Source: CAXQZM01 sp965229645 (GTDB lineage Bacteria > Pseudomonadota > Alphaproteobacteria > UBA7985). From it: DNA of 64,000 nucleotides. The notes beneath the pieces are model-generated. The model was given only the letters and a program-made list of their open reading frames with translations. It ran no database searches and was not told where the DNA came from. This document shows, in pieces, positions 34,510 to 43,826 of the stretch. Made by a program: the position numbers and the translations under genes. The stretch's first letter is position 1, and each line of letters starts with the position of its first letter. Where the stretch lies: NCBI GenBank assembly GCA_965229645.1, contig OZ245893.1, forward strand, positions 2,666,001 through 2,730,000, written 5' to 3'.

Positions 34510-34992
34510 ATGGGTAACAAAAACACTCCTCAGCTTACCTTGCGTGCAGCGACCGACGCCGACGGCCCTGGGGTCGTTGCTTTGGTTGCGGGCATGTACG
34601 CCCGCTACGAAAATTCCTACTGCGACCCCGTATCCGAAGAACCCGAATTGATGACGCCCGCGTCAAGTTTCGATAAGTTCTGGGTGCTTGAGCACCCGTG
34701 CGGCTGGATCGTCGGGTCTTTGGCGCTGAACTATGCGGGCGATACGACCGAGTTGAAGAAGGTCTATTTGCTGCCGCGATTTCAGGGCCAGGGCTGGGGA
34801 TCGGTCTTATGGGCGCGGGCCGTCGAAAACTTCCAGGGCCAGCGGGTCATTGCCTGGTCGGACACGCGCTTCCACTCGGGCCATCAGTTCTACTTTGCCA
34901 AGGGTTTCCGCCAGGGCGGTACCCGCCAACTCCACGATTTGAGCCAAACCCAAGAATTTCTATTCGAAAAAGAGATCTCGCATGACATTTGA
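34510..34992 (+). CDS. GNAT-family N-acetyltransferase inserted between gltD and gltB
   Basis: This 160-residue GNAT protein has the acetyl-CoA pyrophosphate-binding motif as LPRFQGQGWGSVLWARAVE and a preceding strand TELKKVYLL. The C-terminal half (IAWSDTRFHSGHQFYFAKGFRQGG) follows the usual GNAT fold. The start at 34510 is 17 bases after gltD; the frame is open further upstream inside gltD but without family similarity. Its stop overlaps the gltB start by 11 bases, so translation of gltB is probably coupled to it. The substrate is unknown; a role tied to glutamate or to modifying GOGAT is only a guess from position. Confidence 0.85.
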   Translation: MGNKNTPQLTLRAATDADGPGVVALVAGMYARYENSYCDPVSEEPELMTPASSFDKFWVLEHPCGWIVGSLALNYAGDTTELKKVYLLPRFQGQGWGSVLWARAVENFQGQRVIAWSDTRFHSGHQFYFAKGFRQGGTRQLHDLSQTQEFLFEKEISHDI

Positions 34993-37900
34993 CCAGCAAC
35001 TCCTCGACCGTGATCGCCTCGCGCGCGAAGGCCTCTACGACCCTGCGCAGGAACATAGCGCCTGCGGCGTCGGCCTGATCGTCGAGACCTCGGGAACGCC
35101 TACGCGCCGCGTCGTCCAAGCGGCCATCGACGCCCTAAAGGCCGTCTGGCATCGCGGCGCGGTCGACGCCGACGGCAAGACGGGCGACGGTGCGGGCATT
35201 CAGGTGCAAGTGCCGCAGGCCTTGTTCCGATCCCATGTCGCGGCCATGGGGCGCGACGCCGGCGAGACGGATTTGATCGCGGTCGGTCAAGTGTTTTTGC
35301 CGCGAACGGACCTGAGCGCGCAGGAACGCGCGCGGGTCATAGTCGAAAGGGAGATCCTGAACGCGGGCTTCACCATTTACGGCTGGCGCCAGGTTCCCGT
35401 CCATATCTCGTGCTTGGGCGAAAAGGCCAACGCCGTGCGCCCAGAGGTCGAGCAGGTCATGGTCCGTATCGACGCAGCCGAGGCCGTCGATGAAATCGAA
35501 CGCAAGCTTTACACCGTGCGCCGCCGGATCGAAAACGCGGGGCGGTCTGCGGGCTTGGGCGAACTTTACCTCTGCTCGCTGTCTGTGCGCAATGTCGTCT
35601 ACAAGGGCATGTTTTTGGCCGAAGACTTGACCACGTTCTACCCCGACCTGCGGGACCCCAGGTTCGAATCGGCCTACGCGCTCTATCACCAGCGCTACTC
35701 CACCAATACCTTTCCAGAATGGAAGTTGGCGCAACCCTTCCGCGTGTTGGCCCACAATGGGGAAATCAACACGCTCAAAGGGAACGAGAACTGGATGCGC
35801 GCCCACGAAACGCCCCTGCAATCGGGGGCGTTCGGGACAGAGATCGAGGACCTAAAGCCCATTATCCAGCCAGGATCGTCCGATACGGCGGCGCTGGACG
35901 CGGTCTTTGAGCTGCTGGCCATGGCGGGCCGACCCGCGCCCATGGTCAAGACCATTTTGATTCCCGAGGCGTGGGCGGGCAATGACCTCATGCCCGACAG
36001 CCACAAGGCGCTCTACACCTACTGCAACACCATCATGGAGCCTTGGGACGGCCCCGCCGCCGTCGCCGCAGCGTTCGGGCCGTGGGTCTTGGGCGGCCTC
36101 GACCGCGCGGGTTTGCGGCCCATGCGCTACGCCTTGAGCCAGGATGGCTTGCTCGTCTGCGGTTCCGAAACTGGGATGGTCCGCCTGGACGACGCCGATG
36201 TGGTCGAAAAAGGGCGCCTCGGCCCTGGGGAAATGATCGCCGTAAATCTGGACGAAGCCAAGCTCTACAAAGACCAAGAGATCAAAGACACCCTCGCCGC
36301 GCATCAAGACTTCGGCAGTTGGATCGAGCGCACCGAACGCCTGGAAGAAACTTTGCGCACGGGCCAGGAAACGCGCCAGTTTGATCGCGAAACCCTCTTG
36401 ACCCGCCAAGCAGCCTACGCCCAGACCTTGGAAGATCTGGAACTGATCCTTCACCCTATGGTCGCCGACGCCAAGGAAGCGCTGGGGTCCATGGGCGACG
36501 ATACGCCGACGGCGGTTCTGTCGTCGGGCTATCGGCCCCTGCATCACTTCTTTCGCCAAAATTTCAGCCAGGTGACCAACCCGCCCATCGACTCCTTGCG
36601 CGAACATCGGGTCATGACCCTGGCGACGCGCCTGGGCAACCTCGGCAATGTGCTGGACGAAAGCGCCCGCCAATGCGAGGCGTTTCGGTTGGAAAGCCCC
36701 GTTCTGACCAACGGCGAGTATCAACGCCTGAAGGATCGCTTGAGCGAGACGGCCAGCGAACTCGACGCCACTTTTGACGCTGGCGCGGGCCTTGGGGCCA
36801 TGCGCGCGCGCCTTGATACCCTAAAGGCCGAAGCCGAACGCGCCGTGCGGTCGGGCAAGACCCACCTCATGCTCTCAGACCGCGGCCAAAACGCCGAGCG
36901 TGCTGCCCTGCCCATGATCTTGGCGACGGGCGCCGTCCATACCCATTTGATCGCGGCGGGTTTGCGAACCTTCGTGTCCCTAAACGTGTCGTCGGGGGAG
37001 GCGCTCGACACCCATTCTTTCGCGGTTCTGATCGGCGTCGGCGCCTCGACCGTCAACGCTTACTTGGCGCAGGAGGCCATCGCCGACCGCATCGATCGCG
37101 GTTTGATCAAGATGCCGCTTGCGGCCGCGATGGAACGCTACCGCACCGCGGTTGATCAGGGCCTGCTGAAAATCATGTCGAAGATGGGAATCGGCGTCCT
37201 TTCCTCTTACCGGGGCGGCTACAACTTTGAGGCGGTCGGGCTCTCGCGCACTTTGGTCGCAGAATTTTTCCCAGGCGTTCCCTCACGGATTTCGGGGATT
37301 GGCCTGGGCGGCTTGCAGGACAAGGTGTTGGAAGCCCATACCAAGGCGTTCGGATCAGGGGCTGTGACCCTGCCCGTCGGCGGATTTTACCGCTATCGCC
37401 ACGGCGGGGAGCGCCACGCCTGGGATGCCGCGACCATGCACGCCCTGCAATCGGCCTGCCAAACTGGCCAATATCAAACCTATCGAAAGTACGCCGAGCG
37501 CGTCAACGGCGGGCCGCCGACCTGGCTACGCGACTTGCTCGACTTCAAGCGCCCTGAGGCCCGCGCCCGCGTCGAGGATGTGGAATCGATCACGAGCCTG
37601 CGCAAGCGCCTGGTCACCCCTGGCATGTCGCTCGGCGCCCTGTCCTACGAAGCGCACGGGACGCTGAATGTGGCCATGAACCGCATCGGTGCCAAGTCGG
37701 TGTCGGGCGAAGGCGGCGAGGATCGCAAGCGCTACCAGCCCGATGCCAACGGCGACAACCATAACTCCGCCATCAAGCAAGTGGCCTCAGGGCGGTTCGG
37801 CGTCACGGCGGAGTATTTGAACCAAGCCCGAGAAATCGAGATCAAGATGGCCCAGGGCGCCAAGCCGGGCGAGGGCGGACAGTTGCCAGGGTTCAAAGTA

Positions 37901-39499
37901 ACAGCGCAAATTGCCGAGTTGCGCCACGCGACCCCTGGCGTCACCCTGATCTCCCCACCGCCGCACCACGACATCTACTCCATCGAGGATTTGGCGCAGC
38001 TGATCTACGACTTAAAGCAGATCAATGCGCACGCGCGGGTCTGCGTTAAGTTGGTGAGCCGCGCGGGCATCGGTACCATCGCCGCAGGGGTGGCCAAGGC
38101 CAAGGCCGACGTAATTTTGATTTCCGCCAACTCGGGCGGCACGGGTGCCTCGCCGCAGACCTCGATCAAGTACGCAGGCCTGCCCTTTGAACTGGGCCTG
38201 TCGGAGGCGCACCAGGTGTTGACCCTGAACCGACTGCGCGAAAATGTGGTTCTGCGCACCGATGGCGGCCTGCGCACGGGGCGCGATGTGGTCATGGCCG
38301 CCATGCTGGGGGCCGAGGAATTCGGCATCGGCACGGCGTCGCTGGTCGCGCTCGGCTGCATCATGGTGCGCCAGTGTCATTCCAATACCTGCCCTGTGGG
38401 CGTCTGTACCCAAGACCCCAAACTGCGGGACATGTTTGCCGGAACGCCCGAGAACGTCGTCAACCTGTTCTCCTTTATCGCCGAGGATGTGCGCGAAATT
38501 TTGGCCTCGCTCGGCTTCACCCGTTTAGAAGACGTGATTGGCCGCACCGACCTGTTGACCCAAGTGTCGCGCGGCGCGGGCAACCTCGACGACTTGGACT
38601 TGAACCCCATTCTCGCCAAGGCCGACCTCAGCGACCGCGCGCCCGTGTGCGGCCTTAAGAAAGGTCAACGTAACGAAGTGCCGCCGACCCTGGATGCGCA
38701 AATCATCGAGGATGCCCGGCCCCTGTTCGATCGGGGGGAAAAGATGCAGTTGCAGTACCAGATCCGCAATACCGACCGCACCGTGGGCACCCGCCTGTCT
38801 TCTCAGATCGTTCGCCAGTTCGGCATGGGCGGGCTGAAAGACGGCCATTTGACCCTGAAGCTGCGCGGGTCCGCCGGTCAATCCCTCGGCGCCTTTGGGG
38901 TTCAGGGTCTCAGGTTGCAGGTGGTGGGGGATGCCAACGACTATGTAGGCAAGGGCCTATCGGGCGCCACGATCACGGTGCGCCCGCCGCTCGATACGCC
39001 CTTGGCCGCGACCGCGCAGGCGCAAACGATCATCGGCAACACGGTGCTCTACGGGGCCACGTCGGGCTACCTGTTCGCTGCGGGGCAGGCGGGCGAGCGC
39101 TTCTGCGTCCGCAACTCTGGGGCGCGTGTGGTGGTCGAGGGCTGCGGATCCAATGGCTGCGAGTATATGACAGGGGGGCGCGCCGTCATCCTCGGGCCCG
39201 TCGGCGAAAACTTCGCGGCGGGCATGACGGGGGGCCTCGCCTACATTTACGACGCCGACGGCACGTTCGCGAAGCGGGTCAACGACGAGTCCGTGATGTT
39301 CGTGCGCCCGCAGGTGGAGACCTATAGGCAAGAACTGCGGGCGCTGTTAGAACGCCACGTGCAAGAAACTGGGTCGATCCACGCGCGCCGCATTTTGGAC
39401 CGCTTTGATCGCGAATTGCCGAAGTTCTGGCAAGTGATCCCCAAGGAAATGGTCGACCGCCTCGAAGTGCCCGCGATCCCCGAGGCGCGGGCGGCTTAA
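34982..39499 (+). CDS. gltB: glutamate synthase large (alpha) subunit
   Basis: GltB converts glutamine and 2-oxoglutarate to two glutamates using electrons from GltD. The 1505-residue protein has a class II glutamine amidotransferase domain whose nucleophile is Cys28 (SACGVG), exposed after propeptide cleavage. A central domain follows, then the FMN-binding synthase domain with GGTGASPQTSIKYAGLPFE. The 3Fe-4S cysteines are in CIMVRQCHSNTCPVGVC, and a C-terminal GXGXG beta-helix ends the protein. The length is typical. Its first codons overlap the GNAT gene, and a family A repeat begins nine bases after the stop. Confidence 0.97.
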   Translation: MTFDQQLLDRDRLAREGLYDPAQEHSACGVGLIVETSGTPTRRVVQAAIDALKAVWHRGAVDADGKTGDGAGIQVQVPQALFRSHVAAMGRDAGETDLIAVGQVFLPRTDLSAQERARVIVEREILNAGFTIYGWRQVPVHISCLGEKANAVRPEVEQVMVRIDAAEAVDEIERKLYTVRRRIENAGRSAGLGELYLCSLSVRNVVYKGMFLAEDLTTFYPDLRDPRFESAYALYHQRYSTNTFPEWKLAQPFRVLAHNGEINTLKGNENWMRAHETPLQSGAFGTEIEDLKPIIQPGSSDTAALDAVFELLAMAGRPAPMVKTILIPEAWAGNDLMPDSHKALYTYCNTIMEPWDGPAAVAAAFGPWVLGGLDRAGLRPMRYALSQDGLLVCGSETGMVRLDDADVVEKGRLGPGEMIAVNLDEAKLYKDQEIKDTLAAHQDFGSWIERTERLEETLRTGQETRQFDRETLLTRQAAYAQTLEDLELILHPMVADAKEALGSMGDDTPTAVLSSGYRPLHHFFRQNFSQVTNPPIDSLREHRVMTLATRLGNLGNVLDESARQCEAFRLESPVLTNGEYQRLKDRLSETASELDATFDAGAGLGAMRARLDTLKAEAERAVRSGKTHLMLSDRGQNAERAALPMILATGAVHTHLIAAGLRTFVSLNVSSGEALDTHSFAVLIGVGASTVNAYLAQEAIADRIDRGLIKMPLAAAMERYRTAVDQGLLKIMSKMGIGVLSSYRGGYNFEAVGLSRTLVAEFFPGVPSRISGIGLGGLQDKVLEAHTKAFGSGAVTLPVGGFYRYRHGGERHAWDAATMHALQSACQTGQYQTYRKYAERVNGGPPTWLRDLLDFKRPEARARVEDVESITSLRKRLVTPGMSLGALSYEAHGTLNVAMNRIGAKSVSGEGGEDRKRYQPDANGDNHNSAIKQVASGRFGVTAEYLNQAREIEIKMAQGAKPGEGGQLPGFKVTAQIAELRHATPGVTLISPPPHHDIYSIEDLAQLIYDLKQINAHARVCVKLVSRAGIGTIAAGVAKAKADVILISANSGGTGASPQTSIKYAGLPFELGLSEAHQVLTLNRLRENVVLRTDGGLRTGRDVVMAAMLGAEEFGIGTASLVALGCIMVRQCHSNTCPVGVCTQDPKLRDMFAGTPENVVNLFSFIAEDVREILASLGFTRLEDVIGRTDLLTQVSRGAGNLDDLDLNPILAKADLSDRAPVCGLKKGQRNEVPPTLDAQIIEDARPLFDRGEKMQLQYQIRNTDRTVGTRLSSQIVRQFGMGGLKDGHLTLKLRGSAGQSLGAFGVQGLRLQVVGDANDYVGKGLSGATITVRPPLDTPLAATAQAQTIIGNTVLYGATSGYLFAAGQAGERFCVRNSGARVVVEGCGSNGCEYMTGGRAVILGPVGENFAAGMTGGLAYIYDADGTFAKRVNDESVMFVRPQVETYRQELRALLERHVQETGSIHARRILDRFDRELPKFWQVIPKEMVDRLEVPAIPEARAA

Positions 39500-39507
39500 G
39501 GCAAGAG

Positions 39508-39714
39508 ATACCAGCGGCAACTATGACTAACCCATAGGTTCGCTGGTATAAGGGCCGCGACTGCGGCCCCCGTAGCGGCTCCGAGAATAGCGCGAAAGCG
39601 CCTCGGGGTTAAGCGAAGGCTCCGTCCAGCGGTCGGGCTTAGCGAGCGTAGCGAGCGAGGTGAGACCGCAACCCAGAAAAGCCGAAACGCGAAGCGTTTC
39701 TGCCGCGAGACATA
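39508..39714 (+). repeat. family A multi-hairpin repeat, copy 6 (long form, no terminal hairpin)
   Basis: The copy begins ATACCAGCGG nine bases after the gltB stop. It has a divergent loop but an intact ATACCAGCG/CGCTGGTAT stem and contains the optional GCGGTC...GACCGC module. It stops after GAGACATAA, without the A/T-tract hairpin. It occupies most of the gap to the GST gene. Confidence 0.9.
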
Positions 39715-39797
39715 AGGAGACATATAGAAGGCGGGTTTGGGCCTTTTCATTTTGTCCAACACGGCTATGGCCCTTGCCTATGGTTGCCGCCCCGCCC

Positions 39798-40442
39798 ATG
39801 AAACGGGTTGTCTATGCCCTGCCGTCGGATCCCCATAGCCGCTTTATTCGCTTGATCTTGGGCGAGTTGAGGTTGCCTTTTGCGCTGAAAAATCCCTCCC
39901 CCAACGCCGACGGCCCCCAAGACATCCCGACCTTGCACGACGAAAACGGTACCTTGGTCAGCTACGCCTCGTGCATCGCCGAATACCTCGACGAAGTCTA
40001 TGGGGCGACCTTGATCGGCGACGACCCGTTCGTCCGCGCCCAGGTCCGCCAGGTGTGGCGCTACGTCGAAGGGCCCGTGAGCGAGCATCTGATCGACCCG
40101 CTGCTCTACGAGCGCATGCACCGGCGTCTCAGCGGGCTTGGGGCACCCGACAGCCAAGCCCTGCTCCGTGCCAATCGGGCCAAGCCGTACTTTTTTTCAG
40201 AACTGGAGCGCCTGATCGAACGGGACGCGTGGATCGCCAGCCCCAACGTGACCTTGGCCGACTTGTCGTTGGCCGCGCGCCTGTCCCTCCTGGACTATGC
40301 AGGCCTCATCGACTGGCACGCCCAGCCCATCCTCGCGCAGTACTACCGCCGGCTCAAGTCTCGTCCTGCCATGCGACCGTTGCTGCTCGACCGCTTGGCG
40401 GGCATGGAACCGTCGCCCACTTACGAGAATTTGGATTTTTGA
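39798..40442 (+). CDS. glutathione S-transferase family protein
   Basis: This 214-residue protein has the two-domain GST plan. The N-terminal thioredoxin-like half starts MKRVVYALPSDPHSRFIRLILGE, with the cis-proline region DIPTLHDENGTLVSYASCIAEYLDE. The helical C-terminal half contains WIASPNVTLADLSLAARL, the usual N-capping box region. It starts just after family A copy 6; ATG 39798 fits the family, and ATG 39780 is an alternative. Neither has a good ribosome binding site. It ends six bases before dxs on the same strand, a linkage that may be only transcriptional. The substrate is unknown. Confidence 0.87.
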   Translation: MKRVVYALPSDPHSRFIRLILGELRLPFALKNPSPNADGPQDIPTLHDENGTLVSYASCIAEYLDEVYGATLIGDDPFVRAQVRQVWRYVEGPVSEHLIDPLLYERMHRRLSGLGAPDSQALLRANRAKPYFFSELERLIERDAWIASPNVTLADLSLAARLSLLDYAGLIDWHAQPILAQYYRRLKSRPAMRPLLLDRLAGMEPSPTYENLDF

Positions 40443-40448
40443 CGCGAG

Positions 40449-42380
40449 ATGACCCCGACGCCGAATTTAGACCGCGTGACGAAGCCCGCCGATTTGCGCG
40501 GCAAGACGCCCGCGCAGTTGCAGCAAATCGCCGATGAACTGCGGACCGAAACCATCGCGGCGGTGTCTAAAACCGGCGGGCACTTGGGCGCGGGACTGGG
40601 GGTGGTGGAGCTAACCGTGGCCTTGCACGCGGTTTTCCATACGCCCGACGACCGCCTGATCTGGGATGTGGGCCATCAGGCCTATCCGCACAAGATCTTG
40701 ACGGGTCGCCGCGACCGGATGGGCAGCTTGCGCCAGGCGGGGGGGCTTTCTGGATTTGTGAAGCGCGCCGAGTCCGACTACGACCCTTTTGGCACCGCCC
40801 ACTCCTCCACCTCGATTTCGGCGAGCTTGGGCATGGCCAAGGCCGCGGCCTTAGCGGGCGAGCGACGGTTCGCCATTGCCGTCATTGGCGACGGCGCCAT
40901 GACCGGCGGCATGGCTTACGAGGCCTTGAACCATGCGGGCCAGGACGCGCTCAAGGGCGCGCCGTCCAACCTGATCGTGATTTTGAACGATAACAACATG
41001 TCGATCGATCCGCCGACGGGCGCGCTGTCGGGTACCCTGTCCCGCGTTGTGAGTTCGGACCCCTATTTGGGCCTGCGTTCGGTCGCGAAGCGCGTCGCGG
41101 CGCATTTGCCCCCCGCGCTGGAAAACGCCATGCGCGGCGGCGAGGCCTTTATGCGGCGGACCTGGCAGGCCGATCACGGCGGCGGGCGGCACGGCGGGGC
41201 CCTGTTCACCGCCCTCGGGTTTTTCTACCTGGGGCCCATCGATGGCCACGACATGACCCAACTGCTGCCCGTCCTGGAAAATGTGCGCGACGGCGACCGT
41301 CGCCAGGGTCCCTACTTGGTCCATGTCTTGACCGAAAAGGGCAAGGGCTATGCCCCTGCCGAAGCTGCCGCCGACAAGTACCACGGGGTCGCCAAATTCA
41401 ATGTCGAGACGGGCGAGCAAGCCAAGGCCGCCCCCAACGCCAAAACCTATACGTCGGTCTTTGCCGAAACCCTGGTCAAGCTCGCCGAGTCCGACCCCAA
41501 GATCGTCGCGGTGACCGCCGCGATGCCCACAGGCACGGGGCTGAACATCTTTGCCAGGGCCTATCCCGACCGCTGCTTTGATGTCGGCATCGCCGAACAG
41601 CACGGCGTGACCTTCGCGGCGGGACTGGCTTGCGAGGGGTTCAAGCCCTTCGTTGCCATTTACTCGACCTTCCTGCAGCGCGCCTACGATCAGATCATCC
41701 ACGATGTCGCCCTGCAAAATCTGCCCGTGCGCTTTTGTCTGGACCGCGCGGGCTTCGTCGGTGCCGACGGTGCCACGCACCAGGGGGTCTTCGATTTGGC
41801 CTACTTGAGTTGCATCCCCAATCTTGTGGTCATGGCACCCGCGGACGAGGCCGAACTTGCCCACATGATCACCACCGCCGCCGCCTACGATCAAGGCCCC
41901 ATCGCGATCCGTTACCCTCGCGGCGAAGGGGTCGGCACGCCAACCCCCGCGCGAGGGCAGGTGCTGGCAATCGGCAAAGGGCGGCTGGTCGTCGGCGAGG
42001 GCACGGGGGACGTGGCGCTTTGCAGCCTAGGGACCCGTCTTGCCGCAGCGCAGGAAGCGCGCGCGCAACTGACGGCGCAGGGGCACCAGGTCAGCCTCGC
42101 AGATATGCGGTTCGCCAAGCCCCTCGACGCCGATTTGCTGACGACTCTTGCCCAAAACCACCGCGCCCTGGTGTTGGTGGAGGAAGGGTCGAGCGGCGGC
42201 TTCGGCGACGCAGCGCTGCGCCTGCTGGCCGCGCAAGACCTGTTGGCGGGCATTCGGGTACGGACCTTGACGGTGACGGACAGCTTCATCGATCAGGGCA
42301 GTCAGGGGCAACAGGCCGCATGGGCGGGGGTCTGCGACCAGGCGATTGTGAACGCGGCTCAGGAGATTTTGTCAATTTGA
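40449..42380 (+). CDS. dxs: 1-deoxy-D-xylulose-5-phosphate synthase
   Basis: Dxs condenses pyruvate with glyceraldehyde 3-phosphate, the first step of the MEP isoprenoid pathway, using thiamine diphosphate. The 643-residue protein shows the thiamine diphosphate motif GDGAMTGGMAYEALNHAG through NDNNMSI. It also has the family block HSSTSISASLGMAKA and the transketolase pyrimidine domain with FDVGIAEQHGVTFAAGLA and RAGFVGADGATHQGVFD. The length is typical. It starts six bases after the GST gene. Confidence 0.97.
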   Translation: MTPTPNLDRVTKPADLRGKTPAQLQQIADELRTETIAAVSKTGGHLGAGLGVVELTVALHAVFHTPDDRLIWDVGHQAYPHKILTGRRDRMGSLRQAGGLSGFVKRAESDYDPFGTAHSSTSISASLGMAKAAALAGERRFAIAVIGDGAMTGGMAYEALNHAGQDALKGAPSNLIVILNDNNMSIDPPTGALSGTLSRVVSSDPYLGLRSVAKRVAAHLPPALENAMRGGEAFMRRTWQADHGGGRHGGALFTALGFFYLGPIDGHDMTQLLPVLENVRDGDRRQGPYLVHVLTEKGKGYAPAEAAADKYHGVAKFNVETGEQAKAAPNAKTYTSVFAETLVKLAESDPKIVAVTAAMPTGTGLNIFARAYPDRCFDVGIAEQHGVTFAAGLACEGFKPFVAIYSTFLQRAYDQIIHDVALQNLPVRFCLDRAGFVGADGATHQGVFDLAYLSCIPNLVVMAPADEAELAHMITTAAAYDQGPIAIRYPRGEGVGTPTPARGQVLAIGKGRLVVGEGTGDVALCSLGTRLAAAQEARAQLTAQGHQVSLADMRFAKPLDADLLTTLAQNHRALVLVEEGSSGGFGDAALRLLAAQDLLAGIRVRTLTVTDSFIDQGSQGQQAAWAGVCDQAIVNAAQEILSI

Positions 42381-42434
42381 TCTGCTGTTCTGCCTTAACA
42401 TTCAGGTCAAATTCGGGCAGGCGCTCGCACGGTC

Positions 42435-43523
42435 ATGCAATGGTCTCTTGTCCTATTCATCGCGGCGCTAGGGTTCAGCGCGCCCGCACGCGCGCAGGCA
42501 CCCGCCTGGCAGGCGGGACGCTTCGACTTGGGCGATCAGACGACGGCGGCGGCGCGCCTGCACGGCGGCACCTTTCAGGCAAATTTCTATTGCGAGCCTA
42601 GCGCCGACGTACCCGCCACCCTCAATCTCTCGATCACGGCCCTGGGTGCCCTCGACGCCGACTGGACCCAGGCGCACCGCGCGGGCCACTTTGACAGGCG
42701 CGCCTTGGTACGCGCGGGCACGCAAGTGGTCGGCGATACGTCGGCCACGGCGCGCGCGGATGGCCGACAACTTCGCTTGGGGTTTGACCCCAAGAACTAT
42801 GCCTTTGATCGGCTCGTGTCGGGGGCGGATTTGACCTTGGAATTTGAAGATGCGGCGGGCCTGGCCGCCTATGCCTTGCCCTTGCCAGGGGCGGGGTTGG
42901 GCACGGCGCTGTGCCCTGTCGCCAAGTCGTGCGGCCACGATACGACCAACCTGTGCGCGATCTTTGCGACGGTAGAAACCGCCGCCACTGCCGCCATCCC
43001 CTTGACGCCCGACAAAAACGAAGACGGGGACCCGCAGTGGTTCGCCTCAGAATACCAGACGCCCTTCACCGCGCTGCCCTTTCATCGCACGGCGTCGATC
43101 TTTGATCCCGAGCGCGGCGTCGAGATGCACCTGTCGTGCTTATCAGAAGAAAGCGAGGCGCTTGCCATCAACGTCCTATTTGATCGCGACCATCCCAGCA
43201 TACAGGGTTTTGATCCCGACAGCCCCGACCTCGCCGAAGTCGTCTGGGAAACGGCGGAAACGGCGGGGCGCTGGACGCAGTTTCAAGTCTATGAAGAGGG
43301 CTATGCCCTGGGCCGGGAAGGCATCGCGGTCGATATGATCAATCGGGCAACGCTCGAGGAACTGATGACGACCGACCGCCACATCGAGATCATAGCCCGG
43401 CAAGGGTCGCGCCAAGTGGCGGCCCAGTTCACCCCGCGCGGCAGCCGCAACGCCATTTGCGCGGTCATGAACGGCTGCGGCGTCCCGCTTGGCTTTTCCC
43501 CCGCGTGTCGAAATCGGAACTGA
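42435..43523 (+). CDS. secreted hypothetical protein
   Basis: This 362-residue protein has a clear Sec signal peptide (MQWSLVLFIAALGFSAPARAQ). I recognise no domain with certainty. It appears to consist of two beta-rich halves linked by a cysteine-containing stretch (CPVAKSCGHDTTNLC). The last block, TPRGSRNAICAVMNGCG, resembles the ending of many small alphaproteobacterial secreted beta-sandwich proteins with a terminal disulphide. It follows dxs by 54 bases. The stop codon lies at the edge of a minus-oriented family A repeat, so the final residues may have been altered by that insertion. Confidence 0.75.
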   Translation: MQWSLVLFIAALGFSAPARAQAPAWQAGRFDLGDQTTAAARLHGGTFQANFYCEPSADVPATLNLSITALGALDADWTQAHRAGHFDRRALVRAGTQVVGDTSATARADGRQLRLGFDPKNYAFDRLVSGADLTLEFEDAAGLAAYALPLPGAGLGTALCPVAKSCGHDTTNLCAIFATVETAATAAIPLTPDKNEDGDPQWFASEYQTPFTALPFHRTASIFDPERGVEMHLSCLSEESEALAINVLFDRDHPSIQGFDPDSPDLAEVVWETAETAGRWTQFQVYEEGYALGREGIAVDMINRATLEELMTTDRHIEIIARQGSRQVAAQFTPRGSRNAICAVMNGCGVPLGFSPACRNRN

Positions 43524-43528
43524 CGGCA

Positions 43529-43710
43529 GCGGCGAAAAAAGTTGACACTTTTTTGCCGTTTTGTGTCTCACGGCAGAAACGCTTCGCGTTTCGCCTCCGA
43601 CGGGGCCTTCGCTTATACCCCGAGGCGCTTTCGCGCTATTCTCGGGGCCGCTACGGGGGCCGCAGTCGCGGCCCTTATACCAACGATCATAAGGGTCATT
43701 CTCAATGGTC
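43529..43710 (-). repeat. family A multi-hairpin repeat, copy 7 (short form, minus orientation)
   Basis: Read on the minus strand it has the core hairpins and the terminal A/T-tract hairpin but no optional module. It lies directly after the preceding stop codon. The 303-base gap to obgE consists of this copy and a leader of about 115 bases holding a small GGTCC-TTT-GGACC hairpin (43782-43794). Confidence 0.92.
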
Positions 43711-43826
43711 GAGAGTTGAGGCTTGAATAAATCCCCGTAGCGCGCGAAGACGCACCGCGTATGCAGCGGTTCTGGGGGCCAGGGTCCTTTGGACCAGGGA
43801 TAGGCCCATCACCTTGGATCGGCGCG

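Noticed and set aside
40851..41894. 347-residue minus-strand open frame antisense to dxs
   Set aside because: The plus strand carries unmistakable Dxs motifs throughout; the antisense frame shows none.
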